Both the position numbers and the translations under genes were made by a program. Below, piece after piece: positions 1 to 8,042 of a stretch of DNA of 37,681 nt (positions are counted from its first letter, which is position 1; every line of letters starts with the position of its first letter). The stretch lies in assembly GCA_011051755.1 (NCBI GenBank), contig DRKN01000080.1, positions 1 through 37,681 of the forward strand, written 5' to 3'. The notes beneath the pieces are model-generated. The model had not been told where the DNA came from. It saw only the letters and a program-made list of their open reading frames with translations, and searched no databases. Origin of the DNA: Gammaproteobacteria bacterium (lineage in GTDB: Bacteria > Pseudomonadota > Gammaproteobacteria > SZUA-152).

Positions 1-36
1 ACTCTCGTTCAGGCGCACTTTCTTTTCTTGAGCGAT
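1..36 (-). CDS. infC: Translation initiation factor IF-3 (N-terminal 12 codons only)
   Basis: This is the beginning of infC; the rest lies outside the window. Three bases after the thrS stop (42-40), the minus strand reads ATC GCT CAA GAA AAG AAA GTG CGC CTG AAC GAG AGT, that is (M)AQEKKVRLNES, which matches the basic N-terminus of IF-3 ending in the RLNE motif. A strong Shine-Dalgarno sequence, GGAGG (49-45), sits 8 nt before ATC (36-34) inside the end of thrS. No ATG, GTG or TTG in this frame has comparable spacing. The only nearby alternative, GTG at 18-16, would remove most of the basic arm. infC of E. coli starts with AUU and IF-3 represses it by discriminating against such codons; the AUC here fits that autoregulation. 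thrS-infC is the usual order, normally followed by rpmI-rplT. Confidence 0.75.
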   Translation of the reverse strand, partial: MAQEKKVRLNES

Positions 37-39
37 GCT

Positions 40-1965
40 TTAATCCTCCAAAACACGTTGGCCGCGACTCGCGATCTCGCCGGAGAGGCCCTCGATGAAC
101 CGGTCGAGGCTCATGCTGCCGAGGTCTTTCCCGCTACGCGTGCGCACGGCCACGGTATGATTTTCCACTTCCTTATCGCCGACAATCAGCTGATAAGGGA
201 TCTTCTGTAAAGTATGCTCGCGAATTTTAAAGCCGATCTTCTCATTTCTCAAGTCCGAAATAGCCCTGAATCCCTGATTCCGCAAGCCTTTTTCGACTTC
301 TTGCGCATATTCGGCGTGTTTATCGGTAATCGGCATCACCACGCTCTGCACCGGCGCCAACCAGAGCGGGAAGGCGCCGGCGTATTCTTCGATGAGAATG
401 CCGATGAATCGCTCCAGCGAACCGAGGATCGCGCGATGCAACATCACCGGCACCTGCTTGCTGCCGTCCTCGGCGATATAGTGCGCATCCAGCCGGCCAG
501 GCGTGGAGAAATCGACCTGAATAGTGCCGCACTGCCAGATGCGGCCGAGACAGTCCTTGAGGGAAAATTCGATCTTCGGGCCGTAGAAGGCGCCCTCGCC
601 CGGCTGTAGATCCCAATCAAGGTTTTTATCGTTGAGCGCCCTTTCCAGGGCATGTTCGGCCTTGTCCCAGACCTCATCGGCACCCACGCGCTGCTCGGGA
701 CGGGTCGACAGCTTGATCAGCACGTCGTCGAAGCCAAAATCCTTGTAGACGCTGAACAGCAGGTCGATAAAGCCGGCGACCTCTCCCTGGATCTGCGCCT
801 CGCTACAGAAGATGTGCGCGTCATCCTGGGTAAAACTGCGCACACGCATCAAACCATGCAGGGTACCGGAAGGCTCATTGCGGTGACAGGAACCGAACTC
901 GGCCATGCGCAACGGCAAGTCACGGTAGCTCTTCAGGCCCTGGTTATAGATCTGCACGTGGCAGGGGCAGTTCATGGGCTTGATGGCATACACCCGGCTT
1001 TCCGATTCAGTGGTAAACATGTCGTCACGGAATTTCTCCCAATGCCCGGACTTTTCCCACAGGGAACGATCCACCAATTTGGGCGTGTTCACCTCCTGAT
1101 AGCCGTTTTCCCACAATATCCGGCGCACATACTGCTCCACCTCCTGGTAGATAATCCAGCCGTGGTCATGCCAGAACACCATGCCCGGCGCCTCTTCCTG
1201 GGTGTGGAACAGGTCGAGCTGGCGGCCGAGGCGGCGATGGTCACGCTTTTCGGCCTCTTCGAGGCGATGCAGGTAGGCCTTGAGATCCTTCTTGTTGGCC
1301 CAGGCGGTACCGTAAATGCGTTGCAGCATCTCGTTGTCGGCATTACCGCGCCAGTAAGCGCCGGCCAGCTTCATCAGTTTGAAGGACTTGAGCCTGCCGG
1401 TGGACGGCACATGCGGCCCGCGGCAGAGGTCGATGAAATCGCCCTGCTTGTAAAGAGAGAGGGTTTCCCCAACCGGGATGGCCTCGATGAGTTCCGCCTT
1501 GTAGACCTCGCCCCTATCGGCAAAGAACCGGATGGCCTCTTCGCGCGGCATTTCACTGCGTTCCACCGGAAAATCCTGTTTCGCCAGCGCCTTCATGCAT
1601 TTTTCGATGGCCGCCATATCGTCCGGACTGAAACCCGGCTCGTAGGCGAAATCATAATAAAAACCATCGTCGATGACCGGGCCGATGGTGACCTGCGCCT
1701 CAGGGAACAACTGCTTGACGGCCTGCGCCAGCAGATGCGCCGTGGAGTGGCGAATGATCTCCAGGCCCTCGTCGTCGCGCTCGGTGATCAATGACAGCTC
1801 GGCGTCGTCTTCGATCCGGTAAGAGGTATCAACCAGCTGGCCATTGACCTTGCCGGCCAGGGCGGCCCTGGCCAGCCCGGGGCCGATGTCGGCGGCGACG
1901 TCATGCACCGTGACGGGATGGTCAAACTCGCGTTTGGAAGCGTCGGGAAGCGTAATCGTCGGCAT
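40..1965 (-). CDS. thrS: Threonine--tRNA ligase
   Basis: Cytoplasmic class II synthetase that charges tRNA-Thr and edits mischarged Ser-tRNA-Thr. The 641-residue protein has the full family length. Residues 1-61 form the TGS domain. The editing domain carries H73-x3-H77 and a C181/H185 pair within the DLCRGPH motif, matching the known E. coli editing site. The catalytic core holds the zinc-ligand motif MNCPCH (about 331-336), and the C-terminal anticodon-binding domain covers roughly the last 110 residues. The ATG at 1965 has GGAG at 1978-1975, 9 nt upstream. The gene runs into infC with only 3 nt between them. Its leader contains two hairpins that look like a ThrRS-binding operator, described separately. 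Confidence 0.98.
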   Translation of the reverse strand: MPTITLPDASKREFDHPVTVHDVAADIGPGLARAALAGKVNGQLVDTSYRIEDDAELSLITERDDEGLEIIRHSTAHLLAQAVKQLFPEAQVTIGPVIDDGFYYDFAYEPGFSPDDMAAIEKCMKALAKQDFPVERSEMPREEAIRFFADRGEVYKAELIEAIPVGETLSLYKQGDFIDLCRGPHVPSTGRLKSFKLMKLAGAYWRGNADNEMLQRIYGTAWANKKDLKAYLHRLEEAEKRDHRRLGRQLDLFHTQEEAPGMVFWHDHGWIIYQEVEQYVRRILWENGYQEVNTPKLVDRSLWEKSGHWEKFRDDMFTTESESRVYAIKPMNCPCHVQIYNQGLKSYRDLPLRMAEFGSCHRNEPSGTLHGLMRVRSFTQDDAHIFCSEAQIQGEVAGFIDLLFSVYKDFGFDDVLIKLSTRPEQRVGADEVWDKAEHALERALNDKNLDWDLQPGEGAFYGPKIEFSLKDCLGRIWQCGTIQVDFSTPGRLDAHYIAEDGSKQVPVMLHRAILGSLERFIGILIEEYAGAFPLWLAPVQSVVMPITDKHAEYAQEVEKGLRNQGFRAISDLRNEKIGFKIREHTLQKIPYQLIVGDKEVENHTVAVRTRSGKDLGSMSLDRFIEGLSGEIASRGQRVLED

Positions 1966-1982
1966 AAAATTGTTCTCCAGTG

Positions 1983-2007
1983 GTGATCACTACGAGAGAC
2001 CACGTGG
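1983..2007 (-). promoter_or_regulatory. thrS translational operator hairpin mimicking the tRNA-Thr anticodon arm
   Basis: On the minus strand GTGGTC (2003-1998) pairs with GATCAC (1988-1983) with one G-U pair. The loop between them contains C-U-C-G-U-A-G (1996-1990). This has the layout of a 7-nt anticodon loop with U33 followed by anticodon CGU, one of the threonine anticodons, and A37. CGU lies 27-29 nt before the thrS ATG. An outer CCA (2007-2005) can pair with UGG (1979-1977), which overlaps the Shine-Dalgarno GGAG. In E. coli, ThrRS represses its own mRNA by binding an anticodon-like CGU hairpin just upstream of the ribosome site. The fold here was done by eye. Confidence 0.6.
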
Positions 2008-2030
2008 TTAAAAAATGGGTAATTTGATGA

Positions 2031-2050
2031 GGCGCCACAGACGCGGTGCC
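2031..2050 (-). promoter_or_regulatory. Second hairpin of the thrS leader
   Basis: GGCACC (2050-2045) pairs with GGCGCC (2036-2031) apart from one A-C mismatch, leaving loop GCGTCTGT, which again contains CGT. It is separated from the anticodon-like hairpin by about 27 nt of A/T-rich sequence with no obvious structure. This recalls the E. coli thrS operator, where two stem-loops flank a single-stranded linker. The loop lacks the U before CGU, so the mimicry is weaker than in the proximal hairpin. Confidence 0.4.
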
Positions 2051-2066
2051 CCAACGGATGCGCAAC

Positions 2067-2093
2067 TCTATAGAGCTGACAGCGGCAAGTCAA
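2067..2093 (-). promoter_or_regulatory. Possible thrS promoter
   Basis: TTGACT (2093-2088) and TATAGA (2072-2067) are separated by 15 bp, shorter than the ideal 17. Transcription would begin near 2060, giving a leader of about 95 nt that includes both operator hairpins in full. Confidence 0.4.
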
Positions 2094-2125
2094 AACCTTA
2101 TCTCAGGATTCGGGGACTTCCACTA

Positions 2126-2209
2126 CCCAATAAACAACCCCGCAGAAGAGTACCGGCTGAGTCATAAGAGACTTGAAATACCGTCATTTCCGCGCAGGCG
2201 GGCATCCAG
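2126..2209. repeat. Dispersed repeat modules (CCCCGCAG module and degenerate dRS3-like module)
   Basis: The stretch begins with CCCAATAAACAACCCCGCAG (2126-2145), also found near 6567 and 11328. It continues to a degenerate inverted repeat of the ATTCCC-N8-GGGAAT type (CATTTCCGCGCAGGCGGGCAT, about 2185-2205). The intact version of this module is at 17646-17665. It lies in the 296-bp space between thrS and the rhodanese gene; apart from the thrS promoter and leader, nothing else was recognised there. Confidence 0.55.
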
Positions 2210-2261
2210 CATGTACGGAATTTCCATTTTTGACAGCCCTCCGCCCGGCCCAGCATGGACG

Positions 2262-2600
2262 TTACAGACGCTCGATGGGCAACGACTCGTGCGCCCAGCC
2301 GATCATGCCGCCGCGTAGATTGTAGACATTGTCATAGCCCTGCTGCTGTAGAAACCGGCAGGCCTGCGCCGAACGTGCGCCGCTACGGCAGATAATGACC
2401 AGCCTCCGTTCCCGGTCAAGCTCATCCATACGTGCCAGCAGGGTCGCCAGCGGGATAGGCTTTGCGCCGGGAATCGTGCCCTGAGCAATTTCAAGCATTT
2501 CCCGGACATCGATAATGTGGCAGGGATCCGCCTCATCTCGCCGCCATTGATCGAGTTCCGGCGCGTTGATTGCTTTCACATTGCCAGCAAACATAGCCAT
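2262..2600 (-). CDS. Single-domain rhodanese (sulfurtransferase)
   Basis: A 112-residue single rhodanese domain, the size of GlpE-type proteins. The active-site loop CRSGARS, near residue 71, carries the catalytic cysteine that would hold a persulfide, and the IIDVRE motif near residue 30 is the conserved N-terminal signature. The C-terminal GGMIGW motif is also typical. There is no signal peptide, so it should be cytoplasmic. The substrate cannot be told from sequence; thiosulfate or a protein persulfide are the usual choices. An alternative start two codons downstream (2594) has GGA at better spacing. It shares strand with thrS but is separated from it by about 300 bp of repeats and the thrS promoter. 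Confidence 0.88.
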   Translation of the reverse strand: MAMFAGNVKAINAPELDQWRRDEADPCHIIDVREMLEIAQGTIPGAKPIPLATLLARMDELDRERRLVIICRSGARSAQACRFLQQQGYDNVYNLRGGMIGWAHESLPIERL

Positions 2601-2724
2601 TCCAAAGCGTTGATGATTCGACCGTTATTATTGACGGAGTACAAAAACAGGCCAAAGAGGTAGAAACCATCCTTCCTTGGGGACATGATCGTGTGGATTC
2701 CGCTGCAACGCTGCCGCCAGTGAG

Positions 2725-4440
2725 TTAGCGCCAGCGATAAACAACCTCAACCCTGTTACCGCTGCCCTGGAAAGTCACTTCATCACAAATGGAACGCAAC
2801 AACTGGATACCACGGCCGGCATGTCCAAGGTTTTCCGTCAGGGGTAGCAGTGCAGAATTAACATCAAATCCATTCCCTGTATCTTCAATGGCAATCGTCA
2901 GCCGGCCACCCCCTGCGTCAGGCTGGTGGTGAATATCGATACGAATCTCGCCCTCACTCAAGACTGCCAGCCTTTGTTCTCGCGCCTGATAATACTCGAC
3001 AAAACCACTGGCATTTGCCTTGAGCGAAGAATCCAGTCTCAGCAGACCATGTTCGAGCGCGTTGGAATATAACTCGGAAAATACCGTGTAGAGCTGCTGG
3101 CGTTGGCCGCGGAAACCTTGCAGATCCATCAGCGTCTGGATCAGCAATGGCAATGGATCCAGGACTTTCAGCAGATCGGCGGTCAAGGTGAGTGTCAGCC
3201 CCCAAGACGAAGGCACGGCAGAAAGGCGTCCGCGCGCGCCTGCTTCCTCTTCTACCGTATCCGCACGCTGCTCCAGTAATGACTGGTCGTAACAGATTTC
3301 CAGCAGTGTCACGTCATCCTGCTGGAGGCTGCCGGCCTGAAAATCAGACAGACGGCCTAAAATGGTATCAAACAACGCGTCTGGCGCCAGCTTGGTCGCA
3401 AACAGGGCATCGAAACGATCCTGGCCAAACATTTCCCCCTGCCGGTTCTGCGTCTCCAGCACCCCATCCGAGCAGATATAGATCCGATCCCCTTGATGGA
3501 TTCCCGCCACCTGCACACGGCGGCTGAAACTTTCGCCATCGATAATGCCCAGGGGTAAATGCTGAGAGGGGATGCGCAGGCTGATTGCCAGCCGCCTTGC
3601 GTCATAGACCATCAGCGGTGGCAAACCGCCATTCCAGACGGTGAGCGTGTGCGTGGTGGTGTCGATATCGATCAGGCAGGCGGCCAGGAACATATCCACA
3701 GGCAGAATGGTTGTCAGCCGGGTATTGATCTCGGTAACGATTTCAGTAATCGAATATCCCTTGGCGGTCATGCCGTAAAAAATGCTGGAAACCGGCAATG
3801 CGCCCGTGGCGGCCGCAAGGCCATGGCCGGTAAAATCGCCGAGAATGACGTGCAGTCCACCGGATGGTTTCGGTGCCGCCAGCAGGATATCACCGGAAAA
3901 CAATGACATTGGTGACAATAGATATTTGATGTTAGGCCGGTCCAGCGAGCCCGTGTGAATAATATTGGCAAACAGACGCTTCGCCATCTGCCGTTCACGT
4001 TCGAGGCGTTTCTGATGCTGAATCAGCTCATTGCGTTGCAGGCGAACGGTACTGTACAGCTCACGGATGCGCATCAGGGCATTGATACGCGTCTGCAACT
4101 GGATGCGATTGTAGGGCTTGGCGAGGAAATCATCGCCGCCGGCCTCGACGCTTTTGACCATGCTGTCGATGTCCGAGTTGGCGGTGAGGAAAATCACCGG
4201 CACGAAGACATCGCCACTCATGGCCTTGATCAGCTCCGTGGCCTGGTAGCCGTCCAGCTCCGGCATGCGGATATCCATCAGCACCAAATCCGGGCGCTCC
4301 CGCTCGAAAACCTCCACGGCTTCGCGGCCGTCTTCGGCGTGAATAACGTCATAGCCCTCCTTGCGCAGGATGGCTTCGAGCAGCAACCGGTTGGTCACAT
4401 CGTCATCGGCCACCAGCACGGTCAGGGTATTTTCGTTCAT
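2725..4440 (-). CDS. Fused response regulator / PP2C-type phosphatase / anti-sigma kinase (HsbR- or CrsR-like)
   Basis: The 571-residue protein has three modules. Residues 1-120 are a receiver domain with acidic pocket D12-D14, phospho-acceptor D56 in LMDIRMP, and K108 in AKPY. A short coiled coil (about 122-155) links it to a SpoIIE/PP2C phosphatase domain (about 170-385) with metal-binding motifs DFTGHG and SDGVLE. The C-terminus (about 430-571) is an HATPase of the RsbW type with an N-box-like ELYSNALEHG and G-rich DTGNGFD. This architecture is that of Pseudomonas HsbR and Shewanella CrsR, which phosphorylate or dephosphorylate a STAS partner under receiver control. The STAS gene sits 47 bp upstream on the same strand, supporting that role. 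The downstream target (FlgM, RpoS or another) cannot be assigned here. Confidence 0.9.
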   Translation of the reverse strand: MNENTLTVLVADDDVTNRLLLEAILRKEGYDVIHAEDGREAVEVFERERPDLVLMDIRMPELDGYQATELIKAMSGDVFVPVIFLTANSDIDSMVKSVEAGGDDFLAKPYNRIQLQTRINALMRIRELYSTVRLQRNELIQHQKRLERERQMAKRLFANIIHTGSLDRPNIKYLLSPMSLFSGDILLAAPKPSGGLHVILGDFTGHGLAAATGALPVSSIFYGMTAKGYSITEIVTEINTRLTTILPVDMFLAACLIDIDTTTHTLTVWNGGLPPLMVYDARRLAISLRIPSQHLPLGIIDGESFSRRVQVAGIHQGDRIYICSDGVLETQNRQGEMFGQDRFDALFATKLAPDALFDTILGRLSDFQAGSLQQDDVTLLEICYDQSLLEQRADTVEEEAGARGRLSAVPSSWGLTLTLTADLLKVLDPLPLLIQTLMDLQGFRGQRQQLYTVFSELYSNALEHGLLRLDSSLKANASGFVEYYQAREQRLAVLSEGEIRIDIHHQPDAGGGRLTIAIEDTGNGFDVNSALLPLTENLGHAGRGIQLLRSICDEVTFQGSGNRVEVVYRWR

Positions 4441-4487
4441 CCGTATACTTTCAAGGAGTGTTACACCCCTTCGGCTGTGGAATAAAA

Positions 4488-4796
4488 TCAGCTGATCTTG
4501 AACAGGCTCTGGAAGTTGGCGACGGTCAGAATGTTGCTGATATCGGCCGAGCTGTTGCTGATCGTGATATCTGCGTTGTTGCCACCCAGATGCTCGCGCA
4601 TCATCAGCAACATGCCCAGGGCGGAGCTATCCATATAGCTCGCCTTGTGCATATCGATGGTAAAGCTGACGCCATCGTCCGGGCTGGTGCTGTGATAACA
4701 ATCACGAAATTCATTTTGCACAGCGAAGTCGAAGCGACCAGTGATCTTGATCGTGATGTCCTTACCGCTCGCGGAAACCGTCGAAGTGACAGGCAT
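4488..4796 (-). CDS. STAS-domain anti-anti-sigma factor (HsbA/CrsA-like)
   Basis: A 102-residue STAS domain. The MDSSALG motif carries the serine (S57 from the chosen start) that is phosphorylated in SpoIIAA/RsbV/HsbA proteins. The start at 4796 gives MPVTSTV and has a GGGGGA ribosome site about 10 nt upstream. An in-frame ATG at 4820 would add eight residues and a start at 4841 fifteen; both extend beyond the usual domain edge. It lies just upstream of the receiver-phosphatase-kinase gene, and the two probably form an operon: the kinase module would phosphorylate the serine and the PP2C module remove it. Whether it releases a sigma factor or acts on FlgM or a diguanylate cyclase is open. Confidence 0.9.
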   Translation of the reverse strand: MPVTSTVSASGKDITIKITGRFDFAVQNEFRDCYHSTSPDDGVSFTIDMHKASYMDSSALGMLLMMREHLGGNNADITISNSSADISNILTVANFQSLFKIS

Positions 4797-4920
4797 GTGT
4801 CTGAGTCCCCCATAATCCATATAGTCACCCCCGCCCCGCAACTGCGGGACAGGGAAACGAGTACGCCATCAAGATTCAGGGTGCAGTGTTTCTGTGGTGT
4901 TTCGCGGCGCCAACCGGCCG

Positions 4921-4950
4921 GCGCTTTGCTTGAAAGAGCCTGCTTTTGGC
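4921..4950. repeat. Degenerate copy of the CGCTTTTCTTAAAGAACC hairpin repeat
   Basis: GCGCTTTGCTTGAAAGAGCC followed by TGCTTTTGG matches, with several changes, the loop and right arm of the repeat seen whole at 17681-17720. The left arm is missing. The rest of the gap 4842-5022 shows nothing else. Confidence 0.45.
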
Positions 4951-5022
4951 ACCCTGAACACCGACAGATCCACTGCGCCCTGAATTATCGCCTTGACGAG
5001 CCACTAGTATGCCCTGTAACAC

Positions 5023-5604
5023 CTAATCCTTGAAGGCCTCCACCTCAATATCCAGACTCACCTCGTCACCGATACCCGGTAAACCATAATTCATGCCGAA
5101 ATCGGAACGCTTGAAGTGGGTTATGGCATTGAAACCACATACCTGCTTCTTGTTGAACGGGTGTGTCCCACAATTAATACGCGGTACGTCCAGGGTCACG
5201 CTACGCGTCACGCCCAGGATGGTCAGATCACCCGTCACCGAGGCGCCATCGCCCACATACTTCACCCGGTTCGACTTGAAGGTGATCTGCGGAAACTCCA
5301 TGACATTGAAAAAATCCGGCGAACGCAGGTGGTCGTCACGCTTGGCATGACCGGTATCGATGGAGGCCGCATCGATGACGATATCCACCGATCCACTGCC
5401 CTGGGCGCGATCCATGCTGATGTGCCCGGAGGTCTTGCCGAAACGTCCATACAGGGTGGAAAAACCGAGATGGTCGATCTTGAAATTCGGGTAGGTGTGC
5501 GAGGGATCGATGCTGTAACGGTCGGCGGCGGCCGCTACCGGTAACACTGACAGGGCCAGCGCGACGGCAGCGGTCTTCAGGGTTGTTGAAAAAAAAGTAG
5601 GCAT
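5023..5604 (-). CDS. YceI-family periplasmic protein
   Basis: A 193-residue protein with a clear signal peptide: hydrophobic stretch TLKTAAVALALSVLPV and probable cleavage after AAA before DRYSID. The mature part is a YceI lipocalin-like beta-barrel, with the usual opening YSIDPSHTYPNF, the conserved DDHLRSPDFFN and the ITFKS strand. YceI proteins bind polyisoprenoid-type lipids; in several bacteria they are induced by high pH, base or osmotic stress. The start at 5604 is favoured because AAGGAGGAG lies about 6-8 nt upstream; an upstream ATG at 5628 lacks such a site. It follows a membrane protein gene by 42 bp on the same strand. Cys152 and Cys163 could form a disulfide, but this is not confirmed. 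Confidence 0.92.
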   Translation of the reverse strand: MPTFFSTTLKTAAVALALSVLPVAAAADRYSIDPSHTYPNFKIDHLGFSTLYGRFGKTSGHISMDRAQGSGSVDIVIDAASIDTGHAKRDDHLRSPDFFNVMEFPQITFKSNRVKYVGDGASVTGDLTILGVTRSVTLDVPRINCGTHPFNKKQVCGFNAITHFKRSDFGMNYGLPGIGDEVSLDIEVEAFKD

Positions 5605-5646
5605 TGTGCGCTCCTCCTTGGAGATCATTGATGAACCGTTTTTGAA

Positions 5647-6492
5647 TCAATAGCCAGAGCTGCCGGCACCCGCCGCCAGCCATGTCAGGTAAATCGCAGC
5701 AGCCGATGATGGTACGGTCAGCAGCCCGGCAATGACGACACGTAACCCAACGGGCCGCTGTCGCGCAAAAGGCATCAGCGCCAGTAACGGCGACAGGGCC
5801 AGCAACGGCAGCGCCATGACCGGCAGGCGTGCATAGACACTGGCTGCCGCCCCCAGCAAGGCCAGTGGCACGGCCACCGCCATGACGCCGGCAAGCCCGA
5901 AACAGGCGTCGGCCTCATCCCGTCCGGGAGACCACAGGCGTACCACCGTCAGGCCAGCCACGGCCGCCGCCAGGGCAAAGGCCAACTGACCGTAGAGCGC
6001 CGATGCCGCCATTATTACCGCCACGCCGGTGGCCGCGGCAAAGCCCAATGCCGCACCCGCAAGACGCGCGCAACACAGGGACAAACGGGCAAAGGCCATC
6101 AGCACCAGCGACACATACACGGCCAGCCCGCCAGCCAGCAACACGGCATCACCCGGCTCCCGGCGCAGCAACACCGGCCACAGCACCCACAGCAGGGCAA
6201 GGACAGCCCAAAAAACAGCAATCCCCACCTTCATCCGCCGGCGCAACGACGTGACATCCAGCGCCAGCACCAGCATCGGCAGACCCAGACTGGCAACGAC
6301 CATCTTGCGGGTAGAGGTCAGCGGCATCAGCGCCGGGCCAATCATCAGCAATACCGCCAGCAGCAAACCTCCGGCGATGGCCAGCCCCTGCCAGCGGGCA
6401 GGCGCGCGCAACAGGGCCACGGCCAGCACGAGGCTCGCCACAAAGGGCGCCAGACCCGACTGCACCGGGGGTTGGGCAAAGAATGACTCCAT
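5647..6492 (-). CDS. Polytopic membrane protein of unknown function
   Basis: A 281-residue, very hydrophobic protein with about nine to ten predicted transmembrane segments rich in Leu, Ala and Val; short basic loops (LRRRMK, around residue 85) separate some of them. I do not recognise a family. The ATG at 6492 has AGGGA 7 nt upstream. It ends 42 bp before the YceI gene on the same strand, so the two are likely co-transcribed. By analogy with operons that pair YceI with a cytochrome b561-type membrane protein, a membrane partner role is tempting, but no conserved haem histidines were seen, so I do not assign that. Confidence 0.75.
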   Translation of the reverse strand: MESFFAQPPVQSGLAPFVASLVLAVALLRAPARWQGLAIAGGLLLAVLLMIGPALMPLTSTRKMVVASLGLPMLVLALDVTSLRRRMKVGIAVFWAVLALLWVLWPVLLRREPGDAVLLAGGLAVYVSLVLMAFARLSLCCARLAGAALGFAAATGVAVIMAASALYGQLAFALAAAVAGLTVVRLWSPGRDEADACFGLAGVMAVAVPLALLGAAASVYARLPVMALPLLALSPLLALMPFARQRPVGLRVVIAGLLTVPSSAAAIYLTWLAAGAGSSGY

Positions 6493-6925
6493 TCACGTTC
6501 CCTGAAAGCCATGGCATATCCGCTAAGCGCCCAGTTGGCCGCAAATAACCTGGTTAGTCAATAGGTTAATAAACAACTCCGCAGCAGACCATCGTGCTGT
6601 GCGCGATTTTCACTACGCATAAAGCAGGGGGCTTGAATGGTGCTGACTGAATGTTGAGAGTACTCTTTCAAGGTGATAATCCCCTTTTCGACTTCGAAAC
6701 CCTTGCGACCTTCATCAGCAAGCACCTGCGACACCATCTTGGATGGCGTATTCCTGATAATCCTGCGACGAGCCTCTATACGTCCCATCATAATGCTCTG
6801 AACGGACACGAAACGCATGCTCATGGCCTTCAAGCGCTCGCTTGTCGCAGCGAAAGTTAGGCCAGTCAGGTTGCTGCCATATCCATCACATGGCACGACA
6901 AGCGTTCAAAATAGAACACGCAATG
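6493..6925. other. Gap with a repeat copy and a doubtful small reading frame
   Basis: The left part (6561-6640) holds a copy of the TTAATAAACAACTCCGCAGCAG repeat also seen near 2126 and 11326. On the minus strand, 6818-6558 could encode an 86-residue basic peptide beginning MRFVSVQSIMMGRIEARRR, with AAGG 8 nt upstream, but its last 25 residues are read from the repeat and I recognise no family. It may be a decayed gene. Confidence 0.35.
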
Positions 6926-6954
6926 TTGACTATGTACATAAATGTACATATATT
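6926..6954 (+). promoter_or_regulatory. Promoter and operator of the toxin-antitoxin operon
   Basis: TTGACT (6926-6931) and TATATT (6949-6954) are exactly 17 bp apart. The spacer consists of two identical palindromes, ATGTACAT at 6932-6939 and 6942-6949, centred 10 bp apart (one helical turn), with the second touching the -10 box. A dimeric HTH antitoxin bound on one face of the DNA would block RNA polymerase, which is the usual autoregulation of such operons. Confidence 0.75.
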
Positions 6955-6979
6955 AAACATAATTGTTGGAGGATCTGCT

Positions 6980-7390
6980 ATGAATACACCCAACCCCCTT
7001 TCGGCAGTGAGTGAGTGCGAAATGAGCCGCGTAGCCGTGAAACTGTTCTTTGGTATTGCCGAAGAATGGGGTTTGACCGACAAGCAGCGTTGTACCTTGG
7101 CGGGGCTTGGAACCCGTACCACCCTATATAACTGGCAGCGCAAGCTGGAGGCAGATGAGCCAATTAAGCTGTCCAAAGACACCCTGGAACGGCTGTCTTA
7201 TCTTGCGGGTATCTACAAAGGCGTTCAGTTGTTATTTGCAGACCCGAACCAGTGGAAAAGCTGGGTTCGTAAGCCGAATCGTGATTTTGGTGGGCAGTCG
7301 GCGCTTGATCGTATGCTGGCGGGTCGAGTGGTAGATCTGGTGGATGTTCGGCGATACCTGGATGGGTGGCGTGGGGGGCAGTATGTCTAA
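6980..7390 (+). CDS. Xre/MbcA/ParS-type antitoxin
   Basis: A 136-residue protein. The N-terminal half looks like a helix-turn-helix domain (LTDKQRCTLAGLGTRTTLYNW around residues 32-52). The C-terminal part is a DUF2384-like toxin-binding domain (about 95-136, ending LDGWRGGQYV). The ATG at 6980 is chosen because GGAGG lies 7 nt upstream; longer reading in this frame would run back through the promoter. Such antitoxins bind the RES toxin active site with the C-terminus and their own promoter with the N-terminus. The toxin start lies inside the last codons of this gene, so translation is coupled. Confidence 0.88.
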   Translation: MNTPNPLSAVSECEMSRVAVKLFFGIAEEWGLTDKQRCTLAGLGTRTTLYNWQRKLEADEPIKLSKDTLERLSYLAGIYKGVQLLFADPNQWKSWVRKPNRDFGGQSALDRMLAGRVVDLVDVRRYLDGWRGGQYV

Positions 7391-8042
7391 AATGGATGTG
7401 CATGGCGATTCATACCGTCTTATCCCCAGCCGTTTCCCCCCAATCAGATTGTTCGAGAACCTGCTTGATCCACAGGATTTGGAAGCGGCCTACGCATTGG
7501 AAAGTCTGACCAATGACCGACTGCATGATCAGGTCGGTAATATCACCTTGGTCGCGCCGGAGGATCGCGTGAGTGGGCCGGGTACGACAGCCATCATGGC
7601 AGCATTCACTCATATTGGTACTGAAAGCCGCTTCACGAAGGGCCACTATGGGGTGTATTACGCGGGTTTGGATCTGGATACGGCTATTGCTGAATCCAGG
7701 TTTAGTCGTATTCGCTTTCTACGGGCAACAAACGAAAACCCCCAGATACTGACGATGCGTTGCTATCATTGCCTGGTGAATGCTTCTTTGGTGGATGTGC
7801 GTCACGATCCTGGAGTGCACGATCCTGACAGTTTTGTTCACGCCCAATCGATTGGGGAGCAGTTGAAACATCAAAATGAGCTGGGGATTCTTTACAGCTC
7901 CATCCGCTACACAGAGGGTCAATGTATTGCCGTTTTGAGACCTACAGCGCTTACTCCACCCGCTGTCCAGGCTGGGCATTATCAATTCCATTGGGACGGT
8001 AACACGATCACCAATGTTCTCTCTGTCTCGGGGTACGAATAA
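7383..8042 (+). CDS. RES-domain toxin (NAD+-consuming)
   Basis: A 219-residue RES-family protein. Members such as MbcT cleave or phosphorolyse NAD+ and stop growth. Residues fitting the family active site are YR at 11-12, R83, Y92/Y93, E104 in AIAESRF and S172/S173 in LYSSIRY. The start at 7383 overlaps the antitoxin stop by 8 nt and has GTGGGGGG just upstream; an ATG at 7344 would place the start deeper inside the antitoxin gene. The stop (TAA 8040-8042) overlaps by one base the ATG of the exonuclease gene, making a three-gene unit. All three family residues are present, so the toxin looks active. Confidence 0.88.
   Translation: MSKMDVHGDSYRLIPSRFPPIRLFENLLDPQDLEAAYALESLTNDRLHDQVGNITLVAPEDRVSGPGTTAIMAAFTHIGTESRFTKGHYGVYYAGLDLDTAIAESRFSRIRFLRATNENPQILTMRCYHCLVNASLVDVRHDPGVHDPDSFVHAQSIGEQLKHQNELGILYSSIRYTEGQCIAVLRPTALTPPAVQAGHYQFHWDGNTITNVLSVSGYE

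Noticed and set aside
652-1794. Long plus-strand reading frame opposite thrS
   Set aside because: It is the complement of thrS, whose catalytic and editing motifs are intact; no domain or ribosome site supports it.
2177-2260. tRNA or rRNA gene in the thrS-rhodanese gap
   Set aside because: No cloverleaf with a GTTC-type T arm could be formed; the palindromes belong to dispersed repeats.
5647-6492. Cytochrome b561 partner for the YceI protein
   Set aside because: The membrane protein lacks the pairs of conserved transmembrane histidines that would ligate haem.
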